Positions 7,450 to 18,516 are shown, counted from the stretch's first letter. The stretch: DNA of 32,680 nucleotides from Tahibacter caeni (GCF_024609805.1 NZ_JANFVR010000019.1:1-32680), one strand, 5' to 3'. Translations and numbers: made by a program. The notes: generated by a model not told the origin, from the sequence alone.

Positions 7450-8776
7450 CGTCGCTGTAGCGGGCGAGATGGTTGTAGACGGTCTTGATGCTGACGCCGA
7501 GCGCTTCGGCCGTGCGTACCTTGTCGCCGCCGAAATGGGCGAGCGTGCGCAGCAGCATCTCGCGCTGCACGAGATCCAGGCGCGTGCCGACCGGAAAGAC
7601 CAGGCAGCCGTCGAGCTCGTCGCGACGGCGGAACGCGTCGTGCAGCGGCGGCAGCTCGACGTCGGCGCCTTCGCTGAGGATGTAGGCGCGGTGCACGACG
7701 TTGCGCAGCTCGCGCACATTGCCGGGCCAGGAATAGCCGGCGATAGCCTTCCAGGTCCCGGCCGCGAAACGCTTGTCGACGCCGTAGCGCCGGTTCAGCC
7801 GTTCGAGCAGCGATTCGCCGAGCAGCTCCAGGTCGCCGCCGCGCAGGCGCAGCGGCGGCAGCTGCAGCACGAACTCGCCGAGCCGGAAGAACAGATCCTC
7901 GCGCAGCCGCCCGCCGGCCATCGCATCGTCCGGATGGCGGTTGGTCGCGGCGACGACGCGCACGTCGAGTTCGCGCTCGGTATCGCCGCCGACGCGGATC
8001 AACGTGCGCGTCTCGAGCACGCGCAGCAGATGTGCCTGCAGCGGCGCCGGCATCTCGGTGATCTCGTCGAGCAGGATGGTGCCGCCCTGGGCCTGCTCGA
8101 AATAGCCGCGGTGCTGGCGCACGGCGCCGGTGAAGCTGCCGCGCTCGTGGCCGAACAGATGGCTCGCGAGCAGCTCCGGCGCGACCGCGCCGCAGTTGAC
8201 CGCGACGAACGGACCGCCGCGGCCGCTGAGATCGTGGATCGCGCGCGCCGCGAGCTCCTTCCCGGTGCCGCTCTCGCCGACGAGCAGCACGTTGGCCGCG
8301 GTCGGCGCGATGCGGCGGATCTGCCGGTAGACGCTCTGCATGGCCGCCGACGTGCCGACGAAATCGCCACAGGGCGCGTCGTCGCCGGCGCCCGGCTGCT
8401 GCGCCGACCAATGCGCCTGGGCCTGCTCGAGCAGCGCATCGAAACGCGCGCGTTCGAGCGGCTTGATCAGGTAGTCGCTGACCGGCAGACGCACGGCGCG
8501 CGCGGCGCTCGCGATCGATGCATTGCCGGTGACCACGGCCACCGGACTGTGCAGATGCCCGATCTCCTCGACGAGATCGAAGCCCGAGCCGTCCGGCAGG
8601 TGCAAATCGACGAGCACCAGATCGAAGCGCCGCCGGCGCATCGCGGCGCGGGCGGCGCCGAGGTTAGGCGCGGCGCTCGACTCGAAGTTGTGCAGCTGAG
8701 CCAATGTCACGGCCGCTTCGACGAATCCTTCGTCGTCGTCGACCACGAGCAGGCTGGGCCGGCTTGATTCGTCCAT
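7436..8776 (-). CDS. NtrC-family sigma-54-dependent response regulator
   Basis: The 446-residue protein starts at ATG 8776 behind AAGGAA. The receiver domain (1-120) has acidic residues in VVDDDEGF, phospho-acceptor Asp57 in LVLVDLHLPDG and Lys105. The AAA+ domain (138-370) has Walker A GESGTGKE (167-174), the sigma-54 contact loop as GSFTGA (213-218, usual GAFTGA), Walker B TILLDE and VAATNRHPDDA. The C-terminal Fis-type helix-turn-helix reads GGDKVRTAEALGVSIKTVYN. Such proteins hydrolyse ATP to open sigma-54 promoters after phosphorylation. No complete kinase is next to it; the GAF/DHp-like gene overlaps its 3' end. Its targets are not evident here, since no clear -24/-12 GG/GC element was found. 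Confidence 0.94.
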   Translation of the reverse strand: MDESSRPSLLVVDDDEGFVEAAVTLAQLHNFESSAAPNLGAARAAMRRRRFDLVLVDLHLPDGSGFDLVEEIGHLHSPVAVVTGNASIASAARAVRLPVSDYLIKPLERARFDALLEQAQAHWSAQQPGAGDDAPCGDFVGTSAAMQSVYRQIRRIAPTAANVLLVGESGTGKELAARAIHDLSGRGGPFVAVNCGAVAPELLASHLFGHERGSFTGAVRQHRGYFEQAQGGTILLDEITEMPAPLQAHLLRVLETRTLIRVGGDTERELDVRVVAATNRHPDDAMAGGRLREDLFFRLGEFVLQLPPLRLRGGDLELLGESLLERLNRRYGVDKRFAAGTWKAIAGYSWPGNVRELRNVVHRAYILSEGADVELPPLHDAFRRRDELDGCLVFPVGTRLDLVQREMLLRTLAHFGGDKVRTAEALGVSIKTVYNHLARYSDDAAA

Positions 8777-8806
8777 CTGCCGTAGTTCCTTTTTTCAAGA
8801 CGGCAG
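8777..8806 (-). promoter_or_regulatory. Hairpin enclosing the regulator's ribosome site
   Basis: CTGCCGT (8777-8783) and ACGGCAG (8800-8806) are exact complements around a 16-base loop. On the minus-strand mRNA the loop carries AAAAAAGGAACT, the ribosome site of the sigma-54 activator, and the stem ends directly at its ATG. The structure could limit translation initiation. It could also be chance, as the stem is only 7 bp. Confidence 0.4.
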
Positions 8807-8835
8807 TGTCAGCCAGCAGCAATTAAGCCGGCGTC

Positions 8836-8852
8836 AAACGTACGCTACGTTT
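8836..8852. promoter_or_regulatory. Perfect dyad AAACGTA-CGC-TACGTTT
   Basis: A 7-bp perfect inverted repeat with a 3-base spacer lies between the dipeptidase stop and the sigma-54 activator start, in a locally A/T-rich patch. It could be an operator for a dimeric regulator of the activator gene, or a small hairpin ending the dipeptidase transcript. No run of T follows on the minus strand beyond the stem itself, which favours an operator slightly. Confidence 0.4.
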
Positions 8853-8884
8853 TATGCGCGAAGCGGACTGGGCCGCGGGACGGT

Positions 8885-10030
8885 TCAGCCCCAGACCTCG
8901 CTCATGACACGCGCGAAATTGCCGCCGAGGATCTTCGCGATGCGCGCGTCGGAATGGCCGCGCCTGGCGAGCATCGCCGCGAGCACCTCGAAGCGGTTGG
9001 CCATGTTCAGATCCGGAATGAAGATGTAGAGATCGGCCGGACGCCCTTTCTCGAAGATGCCGTCCTCGACCATGCCCTTCATGAATTCGCGGTTGTCCCG
9101 TTCGAACTCCGGCGTGCGCTCGGCCGGCGCGATGCCGCCGTCGGTGCCGATGCCGACGTGGTCCTCGCCGCAGACGTCGATCGCATGCTCGATGTGGCGG
9201 ATCACGTCGATCGCCATCGGCTGGGTGTCGGTGCGCAGGTAAGGCCAGAAGATGATGCCGGCCACGCCGCCGCGCTCGGCCATCGCGCGCAGTTCGCTGT
9301 CGTGCACGTTGCGCGGCAGGTCGGCGAGCGCGCGGCAGCCCGTGTGGCTGATCAGCATCGGTTTTCTGCAGGCCGCGATGCCTTCGCTGATCGTGCGCGC
9401 GGCGCCGTGCGCGAGATCGACGACCAGGCGGTTTTCCTCCAGCGCCTCGACCATCTGGTGGCCGTAGTTGCTGAGGCCCGCGTTGCCGGGCTCCATGCAG
9501 CCGTCGCCGACGAGGTTGCGCCGGTTGTGGGTCAGCTGCACGACGCGCAGGCCGAGTTCGCGGAACTCCTTGATGCGCGCGACGTCCTCGCCGAGCGCCT
9601 CGGTGCCCTGGAAGCCGAGGATCACGCCGGTGCGCGGGCCGCGGCGCTCGAGGCTGAGGTCGGCCGCGCTGCGCACGATGTACAGATGCTCCGGGTGCTC
9701 CGCGGCGATCGCGTTCCAGCGCTGCACCGTCTGCTTGGCGCGCGCATAGGCCGCGTCGTCGAGCCAGAAGCGTCCCTGCGGCGCGGCCGTCGTCAGCACG
9801 GCGCCGAGACCGCAGGCGCGCTGCACAGCGAGCTCCTTGCGAACGGCCTCGGCGTCTTCGCTGTAGATGAAGCCGAAGCTCGCCGCGCCGTCGATCGCGA
9901 AGGTCTTCGCATACGGCGCCCAGCGCAGCGCCGCTTCGGACTTGCCGCTTTTCGCGGCCGCCGCGACGCCGAACGCCGCCGACAGTCCCGCCACGCCTGC
10001 TCCGATCAACACTTCACGTCGGGTGACCAT
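8885..10030 (-). CDS. Exported M19 membrane-dipeptidase homologue lacking metal ligands
   Basis: The 381-residue protein starts at ATG 10030 behind GGAG. The N-terminus MVTRREVLIGAGVAGLSAAF is a twin-arginine-like signal peptide. The fold is that of M19 (renal-type) dipeptidases: VILGF, VVDLAHGAARTISE (His208), LISHTGCRAL (His229), LPRNVHDSEL (Arg240) and HVGIGTDGG (Asp297) all align. However, the usual DGHND ligand pair near the start is replaced by DGAAS (positions 47-51), and the bridging Glu of the EG motif is Gln141 (FQGTEAL). These residues normally hold the two zinc ions, so standard dipeptidase activity is doubtful. It may bind one metal, act on another substrate, or have lost activity. 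It is a single gene, upstream of and co-directional with the sigma-54 activator. Confidence 0.85.
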   Translation of the reverse strand: MVTRREVLIGAGVAGLSAAFGVAAAAKSGKSEAALRWAPYAKTFAIDGAASFGFIYSEDAEAVRKELAVQRACGLGAVLTTAAPQGRFWLDDAAYARAKQTVQRWNAIAAEHPEHLYIVRSAADLSLERRGPRTGVILGFQGTEALGEDVARIKEFRELGLRVVQLTHNRRNLVGDGCMEPGNAGLSNYGHQMVEALEENRLVVDLAHGAARTISEGIAACRKPMLISHTGCRALADLPRNVHDSELRAMAERGGVAGIIFWPYLRTDTQPMAIDVIRHIEHAIDVCGEDHVGIGTDGGIAPAERTPEFERDNREFMKGMVEDGIFEKGRPADLYIFIPDLNMANRFEVLAAMLARRGHSDARIAKILGGNFARVMSEVWG

Positions 10031-10351
10031 GCTTCGTTCTCCGCTGACGGCACCGCGCGGCAGTTGCCGGCGGCTGCCGGATGATTGCTGGTATCGGGAT
10101 GGCCGCGACGCAGGCCGCGGCCCGGCGATTCTGCATCAGCGCCGTAAAATACGAAATACAACGTACGACATTTCTGTCGCTGTCGTCGATGCTGCACGGC
10201 AGCAACGCGATCGATGCAGACCCGCATCGCGGACCGCCGTTCGCGCCGCCGCAAGTCCCGCGCGAAAAACTTGCCGTCACGTTCGTACGAAGAATTGCGT
10301 AGATGTGCGGCGATTGCTACGCTCGCCGCGCCTCGATGCCGGAGTACCTTC
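10031..10351. other. Divergent spacer between dipeptidase and M36 protease
   Basis: The 321-bp region must hold the promoters of both divergent genes. It has an A/T-rich core (10144-10175) with small dyads CGACA-TTTC-TGTCG (10166-10179) and the perfect palindrome TTCGTACGAA (10282-10291). No pair of boxes is good enough to call a promoter. A frame open from 10214 into the protease gene is Arg-rich and precedes the signal peptide, so it is taken as untranslated leader. Confidence 0.5.
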
Positions 10352-13300
10352 GTGAACTACGTATCATTGTGTCTGTTGGCCTTTGCCGGACTGTCGGTTT
10401 CTCCTCTCGCGCTCGCGCGCAACGCCGCCGAACCGCCGGCGCTGCGGCAGCAGCTGGACTGGCTCGACACGCTGCCTGCCGCCGCCAAGCGCGATCCGGA
10501 CGGCGCCGCGCTGCTGCAGAGCCGCTATCCGCAACTCCGCCACGTGGAGCTCCGCCGCAAGGCCGATCGCAGCCGCCGCATCGAACACTACCGCCCGGCC
10601 GTCGCCGGCATCGAGATCTACGGCGCGCGCCTGACCCTGCTGCGCGATGCGAACGGCACGGCACGCGCAAGCGGCGGCAGCCTGCCGGCCAAACTGCAGA
10701 ACGCCGCGCTGCCGGCCTTCGCGCTCGACGCGAAACAGGCGCTGCAGCAAGCCCTGCGAACTCTGGACATTCCGGCCACACCGGACGCCGCGGCCGCCAA
10801 GCGCAGCGACGGCGACTATCTGCGCATCGCATTGGCCGGCACCGGAGACTTCGCCGCGCTGCGCCCGGCGCGCGTCAAGCCGGTCTGGTATCCGACCGAG
10901 AACGGCCTGACCGCGGCCTACTACGCCGAAGTGCTCGGCCAGCGCCGCGGCGAGCCGCGGCCGCTGGGCCTCGCGCTCGTGATATCGGCCGAAGACGGCC
11001 GCGTGCTGCGCCGGCAGAATCAGGTCCACGACCTGCAGGCGTTCGACTACCGCGTGTTCGCCAATGCGCAGGGCTGGCCCTACGTCGATCCCTACGGCTT
11101 CACCAACCCGCATCCGACCGGCCAGGCCAACGGCTACAAACCCACATTGGCTGCGCCCATGAATCTGCTGTCGCTCAGCGACGCCGGCACCGGCGATCCG
11201 TGGCTCGCACCCGCGGCCGAGGAAACCCGCGGCAACAACGTCGACGCGTTCTTCAATGCCGATACCGTCGAAGAAGACTACTGCACGGGCGAAGGCTGGG
11301 GACCGGGCTTCAACGCCGCCGAAGGCGACTTCCGCGCGCGCATCACGGCGCCGCACCGCTTCGACTACGCCTACGACGTCGACACCACGCGGCTGGACTA
11401 TGACCAGTGCCGCGATGCGCTGGCGCCGATTCCGGTCGGCAATGTCGCGCTGAATGCGAAGATTGTGCAGGGCTTCTATGCGACGAACTGGCTGCACGAC
11501 CTGTTCTACCTGGCCGGCTACGACGAAGCCGCCGGCAACAGCCAGGCCGACAACTACGGCCGCGGCGGCCTGGCCGGCGATCCGCTGCTCGTGCATGCGG
11601 CGTCCCTGAGCACCTTCACCTACGCGCCGACCGACGGCGAGAGCCCGGCGCTGACGCTCGGCTACAACACACAGAGCCGCAGCCATCGCGACGTCAGTGC
11701 GTTCGACCTCGGCGTGCTCGCGCACGAATGGGGCCATACGATGTTCGGCCGCCTGACCACGTCGGACTACTACGGCCAGCCCGGCGCGATCAACGAAGGC
11801 ACGGCCGACTTCGTCGGCCTGTTCGTGACCGTGCGCGAGCAGGACCGTTGGGCCATGCCCGGCGAGCCCGCGTTCTCGGCCGCCTACGCGGTCGGCGCCT
11901 ACATGAATCTCGACTACGACTTCAGCGGCGACGACCTGCCCGTGGCCGGATCGCCGACGAATCCCGACAACAGCTACTACCACGGCATCCGCCGCTATCC
12001 GTATTCGAGCGATCTGAACCGCAATCCGCTGACCCTGCGCCACATCAGCCAGGACAACCCGGTGCCGGCCGGCAGCCAGCCGTTCGACTGGAAGGCGCGT
12101 TCGCTCGTCAACGCGGAAATCCATACGGCCGGCGAAGTCTGGACCACGGCGCTGTGGCATTGCGCGCGCAACGTGCTCGCGGCGACGGCGCCGGGACAGT
12201 CCGAGACGCGGCGCAACGACTTCCTGCGCTGGCTCGTCGGCGGACTGCAGCTGTTCCCGACCGATGCGACGTATACCGAGGCGCGCAACGCGCTGCTGTT
12301 CGCGATCCGCGCCGACAGCGAAGCGGACTACCGCCGCTGCCGCAGCGGCTTCGCCGAGCGCGGCTTCGGCGCCGGCGCGCTGTCGCCGCCGCGCAAGTCC
12401 TTCAGCCTGCGCGGCGTCGAGGAAAGCTTCCGCGACGTCGACCACGCGCTGAGCATCGTCGACCTGAGCCTGCGCGAGATCGGCGGCGACGGCGACGGCG
12501 TGCTCGACCGCGGCGAGGACGGCGAAGTGCGGGTCACCCTGCACAACAGCGGCTTCGCGCCGCTCGCCCGCATCACGCTCGCAGTGCCGCCGATTCCGGG
12601 TCTCTACGACCTGCCCGGCCAGGCCGTCGTCCAGGACGTCGCGCTCGCGCCGGAGGAAACCCGCGTGATCGCGCTGCCGCTGCGCGTGCGCCGCGGCCAC
12701 GGCCCGCTGACCGTGCCGGTGCAGGCCTTCGCCTGGGACGAGGCGCATCCGCTGGCTTTCGCGCTGCAGAGCCGGCCATTCGAGGTCAACTATGACCTGC
12801 GTCGCGATCGCAGCATCGACAGCCTCGCGCACCCGGCGACGTTCGCGGCGGACTGGATACGCGGTTTCGACGACTACCCGCACGGCTGCGCGCTGTATGT
12901 CTGCCTCGGCGCCGAGGGCGACGCGCTGGCCGACGTGCTCGACTGGCAGCGCCGCCGCTACAACGGCAGCTGGGCCTACGTCATGAGCGATCCGCAGCTC
13001 AGCCTGAACACCTGGCTCGCGACGCAGCCGTTCACGGTTTCGGCGACCGCGCCGCTGGAGTTCCTGCTGCGCCACGACTACGACTTCGACCGCTCGCCGA
13101 CCACGCCGGGCTACGGCCGCATCGAGATCCGCATCGACGGCGGCGACTGGCAGGACGCCGCGCCGCTGCTGACCGCCGGAAGCGCCGCGTTCGGCGGCAT
13201 CTCCGGCGGCTGGCGCGACGACAGCCTGCGCTTCGACGCGAGCCTCGCCGGCCGCCAGGTGCAACTGCGCCTGCGCACGCGCGTGATCAGCACCTTCCGC

Positions 13301-13387
13301 GCGAACGATGCGCACTGGGCGATCGCGCGCGCCGAAATCCGCGGCGCGGCCCAGCCGGTGTTCTCGTCGGTCGTCGCCGACCAGTAA
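10352..13387 (+). CDS. Secreted M36 (fungalysin-like) zinc metalloprotease
   Basis: The start is GTG 10352, with GGAG 8 bases upstream, because it places a clean Sec signal peptide ([20 protein letters not shown], cut near LALA-RNA) at the N-terminus of 1011 residues. A pro-region (FTP/PepSY-like, to about residue 240) precedes the catalytic domain, which carries the zinc motif HEWGH within [15 protein letters not shown] and the third ligand in [13 protein letters not shown]. After the catalytic domain comes a CARDB/APHP-like beta domain ([29 protein letters not shown]) and a C-terminal beta-sandwich ([27 protein letters not shown]) resembling domains in immune-inhibitor-A and MAM-like proteases. 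It is a presumed extracellular protease for protein degradation. It is monocistronic and followed by a strong hairpin. Confidence 0.93.
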   Translation: MNYVSLCLLAFAGLSVSPLALARNAAEPPALRQQLDWLDTLPAAAKRDPDGAALLQSRYPQLRHVELRRKADRSRRIEHYRPAVAGIEIYGARLTLLRDANGTARASGGSLPAKLQNAALPAFALDAKQALQQALRTLDIPATPDAAAAKRSDGDYLRIALAGTGDFAALRPARVKPVWYPTENGLTAAYYAEVLGQRRGEPRPLGLALVISAEDGRVLRRQNQVHDLQAFDYRVFANAQGWPYVDPYGFTNPHPTGQANGYKPTLAAPMNLLSLSDAGTGDPWLAPAAEETRGNNVDAFFNADTVEEDYCTGEGWGPGFNAAEGDFRARITAPHRFDYAYDVDTTRLDYDQCRDALAPIPVGNVALNAKIVQGFYATNWLHDLFYLAGYDEAAGNSQADNYGRGGLAGDPLLVHAASLSTFTYAPTDGESPALTLGYNTQSRSHRDVSAFDLGVLAHEWGHTMFGRLTTSDYYGQPGAINEGTADFVGLFVTVREQDRWAMPGEPAFSAAYAVGAYMNLDYDFSGDDLPVAGSPTNPDNSYYHGIRRYPYSSDLNRNPLTLRHISQDNPVPAGSQPFDWKARSLVNAEIHTAGEVWTTALWHCARNVLAATAPGQSETRRNDFLRWLVGGLQLFPTDATYTEARNALLFAIRADSEADYRRCRSGFAERGFGAGALSPPRKSFSLRGVEESFRDVDHALSIVDLSLREIGGDGDGVLDRGEDGEVRVTLHNSGFAPLARITLAVPPIPGLYDLPGQAVVQDVALAPEETRVIALPLRVRRGHGPLTVPVQAFAWDEAHPLAFALQSRPFEVNYDLRRDRSIDSLAHPATFAADWIRGFDDYPHGCALYVCLGAEGDALADVLDWQRRRYNGSWAYVMSDPQLSLNTWLATQPFTVSATAPLEFLLRHDYDFDRSPTTPGYGRIEIRIDGGDWQDAAPLLTAGSAAFGGISGGWRDDSLRFDASLAGRQVQLRLRTRVISTFRANDAHWAIARAEIRGAAQPVFSSVVADQ

Positions 13388-13788
13388 TCGCGCACCGGCA
13401 CTCGTCGACACGCAAGGCCCGCTCCCCGAAGCGCAGACGCACTTCGGGGAGCGGGGTGATGAAAGAAAGAGCATCCCGCGAACACGAGGCGGGTCGGCGC
13501 AATGCCCGTGCCGCGAATGCGACGCCGGCCATCGGATGTGACGCCAGCCTTCCGCTTCTCCTCACTCGACCCTGTCCTCCGACGACGTCGCAAAAGACGG
13601 CGCGCAGCACCGGAACTCCTCGAAGATTGCCTGATCCTGCACACCTCCGGCGATCCGCCCGCCGCCAGGTTGACGGCTTTTTTGACCCAGCTCATGCTTG
13701 CGCGGCCGATCGCCGCGCCCGCCGTCTCGCTCGCCACCGCGCGCCGCTCGTCTCTCCTAGCCACCCTCACGGCAGCCGCGGAGTTCTC
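13388..13788. other. Spacer before the molybdenum hydroxylase operon
   Basis: The 401-bp region holds the protease 3' hairpin and, further on, TTGACG (13670-13675) inside a T-rich patch. That is a possible -35 box with a weak CATGCT 17 bases downstream (13693-13698). Open frames here are Arg/Ala-rich and show no domain or ribosome site, so none is called. Confidence 0.4.
13418..13455 (+). terminator. 14-bp hairpin after the M36 protease
   Basis: CCCGCTCCCCGAAG (13418-13431) and its exact complement CTTCGGGGAGCGGG (13442-13455) flank a 10-base loop, 30 bases after the stop codon. No T-run follows on the plus strand, so it may act as a 3' stabiliser or a rho-assisted stop rather than a classic intrinsic terminator. 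Confidence 0.6.
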
Positions 13789-14247
13789 ATGGTCAGCCTG
13801 ACGATCAACGGCAAGACGCAGCAATTCGACGTGCCCGACGACATGCCTCTGCTCTGGGTGCTGCGCGACGTGGCCGGGCTCACCGGCACGAAGTTCGGCT
13901 GCGGCATGGCGCAATGCGGCGCCTGTACGGTGCACGTCGACGGCGCACCGCTGCGCGCCTGTGTGATGCCGGTGGCGGCGGTCGCCGGCAAGTCGGTCAC
14001 GACGATCGAAGGCCTCTCGCCCGACGCGAGCCATCCGGTCCAGCGCGCCTGGGCCGAGCTCGACGTGGTCCAGTGCGGCTACTGCCAGTCGGGCCAGATC
14101 ATGTCGGCCGCGGCGCTGCTCAAGGCCAAGCCGACGCCGACCGACGCCGACATCGACGCCGCGCTCAGCGGCAATCTCTGCCGCTGCGGCACCTACCAGC
14201 GCATCCGCGCCGCCGTGCATCGCGCGGCGGAACTCGCCAAGGGCTGA
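13789..14247 (+). CDS. 2Fe-2S subunit of molybdenum hydroxylase (IorA-like)
   Basis: The 152-residue protein starts at ATG 13789 behind GGAG. The N-terminal plant-ferredoxin-type cluster is held by Cys38, Cys43, Cys46 and Cys58 ([13 protein letters not shown]). The C-terminal helical cluster domain is held by Cys96, Cys99, Cys131 and Cys133 ([23 protein letters not shown]). Its length and motifs match the small subunit of isoquinoline 1-oxidoreductase and periplasmic aldehyde oxidases. It passes electrons from the molybdenum centre onward. It has no signal peptide, so it is expected to be carried through the Tat system with the large subunit. A TCCGGA-GAGCGT-TCCGGA hairpin (14248-14265) directly follows the stop and may set transcript stability within the operon. 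Confidence 0.94.
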   Translation: MVSLTINGKTQQFDVPDDMPLLWVLRDVAGLTGTKFGCGMAQCGACTVHVDGAPLRACVMPVAAVAGKSVTTIEGLSPDASHPVQRAWAELDVVQCGYCQSGQIMSAAALLKAKPTPTDADIDAALSGNLCRCGTYQRIRAAVHRAAELAKG

Positions 14248-14373
14248 TCCGGAGAGCGTTCCGGACGTATGCGCAGTGCGGCTCCGATGCCGCTGCCGCG
14301 CTTCTCTCCGCCGGCCAACTCCAAGTCCCGCTTCATTCCGCGCTTCCCTCACGTTTTCCGCTGCGAGGTTCGC

Positions 14374-16527
<2,154 letters not shown>

Positions 16528-16537
16528 GGAGATCGCC

Positions 16538-17119
16538 ATGTCCCGCCTGCTGCCGCACAGCGTCGTTCTGTTGCTCCTGGCCGGCCTCGCCGGCTGCAAT
16601 TCCGGACCCGACCCGGCCCAGCGCCAGGCCGCCGTCGACGCGTTCGCGACGGTGCAGAAGGTGTTCCAGCACCCGCGCTGTCAGAACTGTCACATTCCCG
16701 GCGACCAGCCGCTGCAGTTCGACGAAGGACTGCCGCATGCGATGGGAGTCGTGCGCGGTCCGGCAGGCCACGGCGCCGAAGGCCTGCCGTGCTCGACCTG
16801 CCATGGCGAAGCCAATCCGCCGGCGAGCTACGGTCCGCATGCGCCACCGGGCGCGCCGCACTGGGCACTGCCGCCGCCACAGCAGCGCATGGTCACGATA
16901 GGCCTGAGCGCGCCGGAGCTCTGCCGCATGATCCAGGACAAGGGCCAGAACGGCAGCCGCGATTTCGCCGCGCTGCTCAAGCACGTCAGCGAGGACAAGC
17001 TCGTGCTCTGGGGCTGGAACCCCGGCGGCACGCGCGCGCCGGTGTCCGTGCCGCACGCGGAGTTCGTCGCGAAGTTCAAGACCTGGACCGACGCGGGCGC
17101 GCCCTGCCCGACCGGCTGA
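16538..17119 (+). CDS. Diheme lipoprotein cytochrome c, electron acceptor of the hydroxylase
   Basis: The 193-residue protein starts at ATG 16538 behind GAGGAG, 10 bp after the Mo-subunit stop. A lipoprotein signal peptide ends in LAGLAGC (lipid Cys20). Two heme c attachment sites are present: CQNCH (48-52) and CSTCH (85-89). The rest shows no known domain; possible Met/His sixth ligands are scattered. In comparable three-part periplasmic aldehyde and N-heterocycle oxidoreductases a cytochrome c takes electrons from the 2Fe-2S subunit and hands them to the respiratory chain. The lipid anchor would keep the complex at the membrane. The diheme form is shorter than the usual triheme cytochrome subunit. 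Confidence 0.88.
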   Translation: MSRLLPHSVVLLLLAGLAGCNSGPDPAQRQAAVDAFATVQKVFQHPRCQNCHIPGDQPLQFDEGLPHAMGVVRGPAGHGAEGLPCSTCHGEANPPASYGPHAPPGAPHWALPPPQQRMVTIGLSAPELCRMIQDKGQNGSRDFAALLKHVSEDKLVLWGWNPGGTRAPVSVPHAEFVAKFKTWTDAGAPCPTG

Positions 17120-17154
17120 CGTTCTACTCCGGCGCGCGGCGCAGATGCGCCTGC

Positions 17155-17183
17155 CACGCCGCGCGAACACGGCGCGCGGCGTG
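17155..17183 (+). terminator. Hairpin ending the molybdenum hydroxylase operon
   Basis: CACGCCGCGCG (17155-17165) and CGCGCGGCGTG (17173-17183) form an 11-bp stem with a 7-base loop, 36 bases after the cytochrome stop. A short TTTT lies about 14 bases further on. It is a likely operon end. Confidence 0.6.
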
Positions 17184-17251
17184 CATCCGGTGCGTGTTTT
17201 CGCGTATCAGTAGCGGGCCGCACTGCCGCGGCATCGGATCGGAGACAGTCC

Positions 17252-18292
17252 ATGCGGCCTCGCCTGCGCCGTTCGCTGCGGCTCGCCGCAACCCTGCTGC
17301 TGTTCGCCGGCCATGCACCGGCGGGCCGCGCGCAACAGACCGTGAGCGGCGGCAGCGGCGCCGACTACCAGCCGTCGGTGCTGCGCGCCGCCGACGGCAG
17401 TCTGCTGCTCGCATTCGAGCGGCTCGACGCGGGCCTGTCCGGCGATCTGTGGGTCACGCGCTCGACCGACGACGGCGCGAGCTGGAGTGTGCCGGCAGCG
17501 GTCGTCGCGAGCGCGGCGAACGAGCGGCATCCGGCGCTGCTGCAGCTCGGCGACGGCACCTTCGTGCTGTTCTATCTGAAAGGCACCGGCACGAGCGCGA
17601 GCTACCGGCTGTACCGCGCCACGTCGAGCGACGGCGTCACCTTCGCCGAGCAGGGCCAGCTGCAGCTCGGCTGGCCCGGCGGCGGCGAGGTCAATCCGCA
17701 CGTGATCCGCCATCCGGACGGCACCCTGACGATGAGCTACCAGCGCCTGGGCGGCGGCAGCTATCTGGCGCAGTCCGCCGACGGCGGCGCGAGCTGGGAC
17801 CAGTTGCGCACCGTGATCGCCGCGTCCAGCCAGCTGCCGCGCATCGCGTTCCGGCCGGCCGACGGCCGCTACCTCGCGACCTACCAGGTAGGCAGCTCGT
17901 CGTTGGACATCCAGGCGCGCACGACGACCGACCCGCGCGACTGGAGCGCCGCGGCCGTGCCGCTCGCCGTCGACGGCGACAACCATGACTCCCTGCCGGT
18001 GCTGATGCCCGACGGCGCGTTCGTCGTGTTCCAGATCCGGGCCAACGGCAGCCAGTACGACATCTATTCGCATCGCAGCCTCGACGGCGTCGCGTTCGAG
18101 CCGCGGCTGGTCCAGCACGAGAGCGCCGACGCCAGCGACGTGCAGCCGCATCCGCTGGTCGGCACCTCGACCGCTCGGGTGCAGCTCTACTGGGGTCGCG
18201 AAGCGCCGCCGGGTTCGGGCGACTACGACATCGTGCGCCTGGCGGCCGCGACCGTGGCCGACCGCGTATTCGCCGACGGCTTCGAGCCGTAG
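17252..18292 (+). CDS. Secreted sialidase/BNR-like beta-propeller protein with C-terminal GFE tail
   Basis: The 346-residue protein starts at ATG 17252 behind CGGAGA. Residues 1-28 form a Sec signal peptide (ends AGRAQ). The body has repeating propeller blades with Asp-box motifs STDDGASWS and SADGGASWD, plus HPDGTLTMSYQR and LPRIAFRPADGRYLATY, as in BNR/sialidase folds. The Arg triad and Tyr/Glu nucleophile of true sialidases cannot be confirmed, so no enzymatic activity is claimed. The last residues, VFADGFEP, match a short tail seen on many secreted proteins of Dokdonella-like bacteria (from memory), possibly a sorting or processing signal. It is monocistronic, 132 bp after the cytochrome gene and behind its hairpin. 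Confidence 0.75.
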   Translation: MRPRLRRSLRLAATLLLFAGHAPAGRAQQTVSGGSGADYQPSVLRAADGSLLLAFERLDAGLSGDLWVTRSTDDGASWSVPAAVVASAANERHPALLQLGDGTFVLFYLKGTGTSASYRLYRATSSDGVTFAEQGQLQLGWPGGGEVNPHVIRHPDGTLTMSYQRLGGGSYLAQSADGGASWDQLRTVIAASSQLPRIAFRPADGRYLATYQVGSSSLDIQARTTTDPRDWSAAAVPLAVDGDNHDSLPVLMPDGAFVVFQIRANGSQYDIYSHRSLDGVAFEPRLVQHESADASDVQPHPLVGTSTARVQLYWGREAPPGSGDYDIVRLAAATVADRVFADGFEP

Positions 18293-18516
18293 CCGATGAC
18301 GAAGACAGGCTCTGCCCGACTCCCGTCGAACGACGCGAGCGCCTCCGGCGCGTGATCGGCGCCCAGGTGGCGCGCCGGATCGACCGGGCCGGCGGCTCTT
18401 CACGACATGCGCGCTGCGCGTTGCGTACAAAGCGACTAATTGAATCCGTCGCAACCGGCTTCGTCTGTTGCACTGCCGCGCAGGAAACCGGGCTGCCGTG
18501 AATGCGGCGGCATTGT

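Noticed and set aside
6901-7719. Longer version of the GAF/DHp-like gene starting at 7719
   Set aside because: The added N-terminal part is the antiparallel-frame shadow of the sigma-54 activator (Ser/Thr/Arg-rich); ATG 7449 gives the expected short overlap.
10214-10351. Upstream extension of the M36 protease to ATG 10214
   Set aside because: It would put an Arg-rich stretch before the signal peptide and has no ribosome site; GTG 10352 with GGAG fits better.
13502-13801. 99-codon frame in the spacer before the 2Fe-2S subunit
   Set aside because: Low-complexity Arg/Ala/Ser content, no ribosome site, and it runs into the start of a clear gene in another frame.
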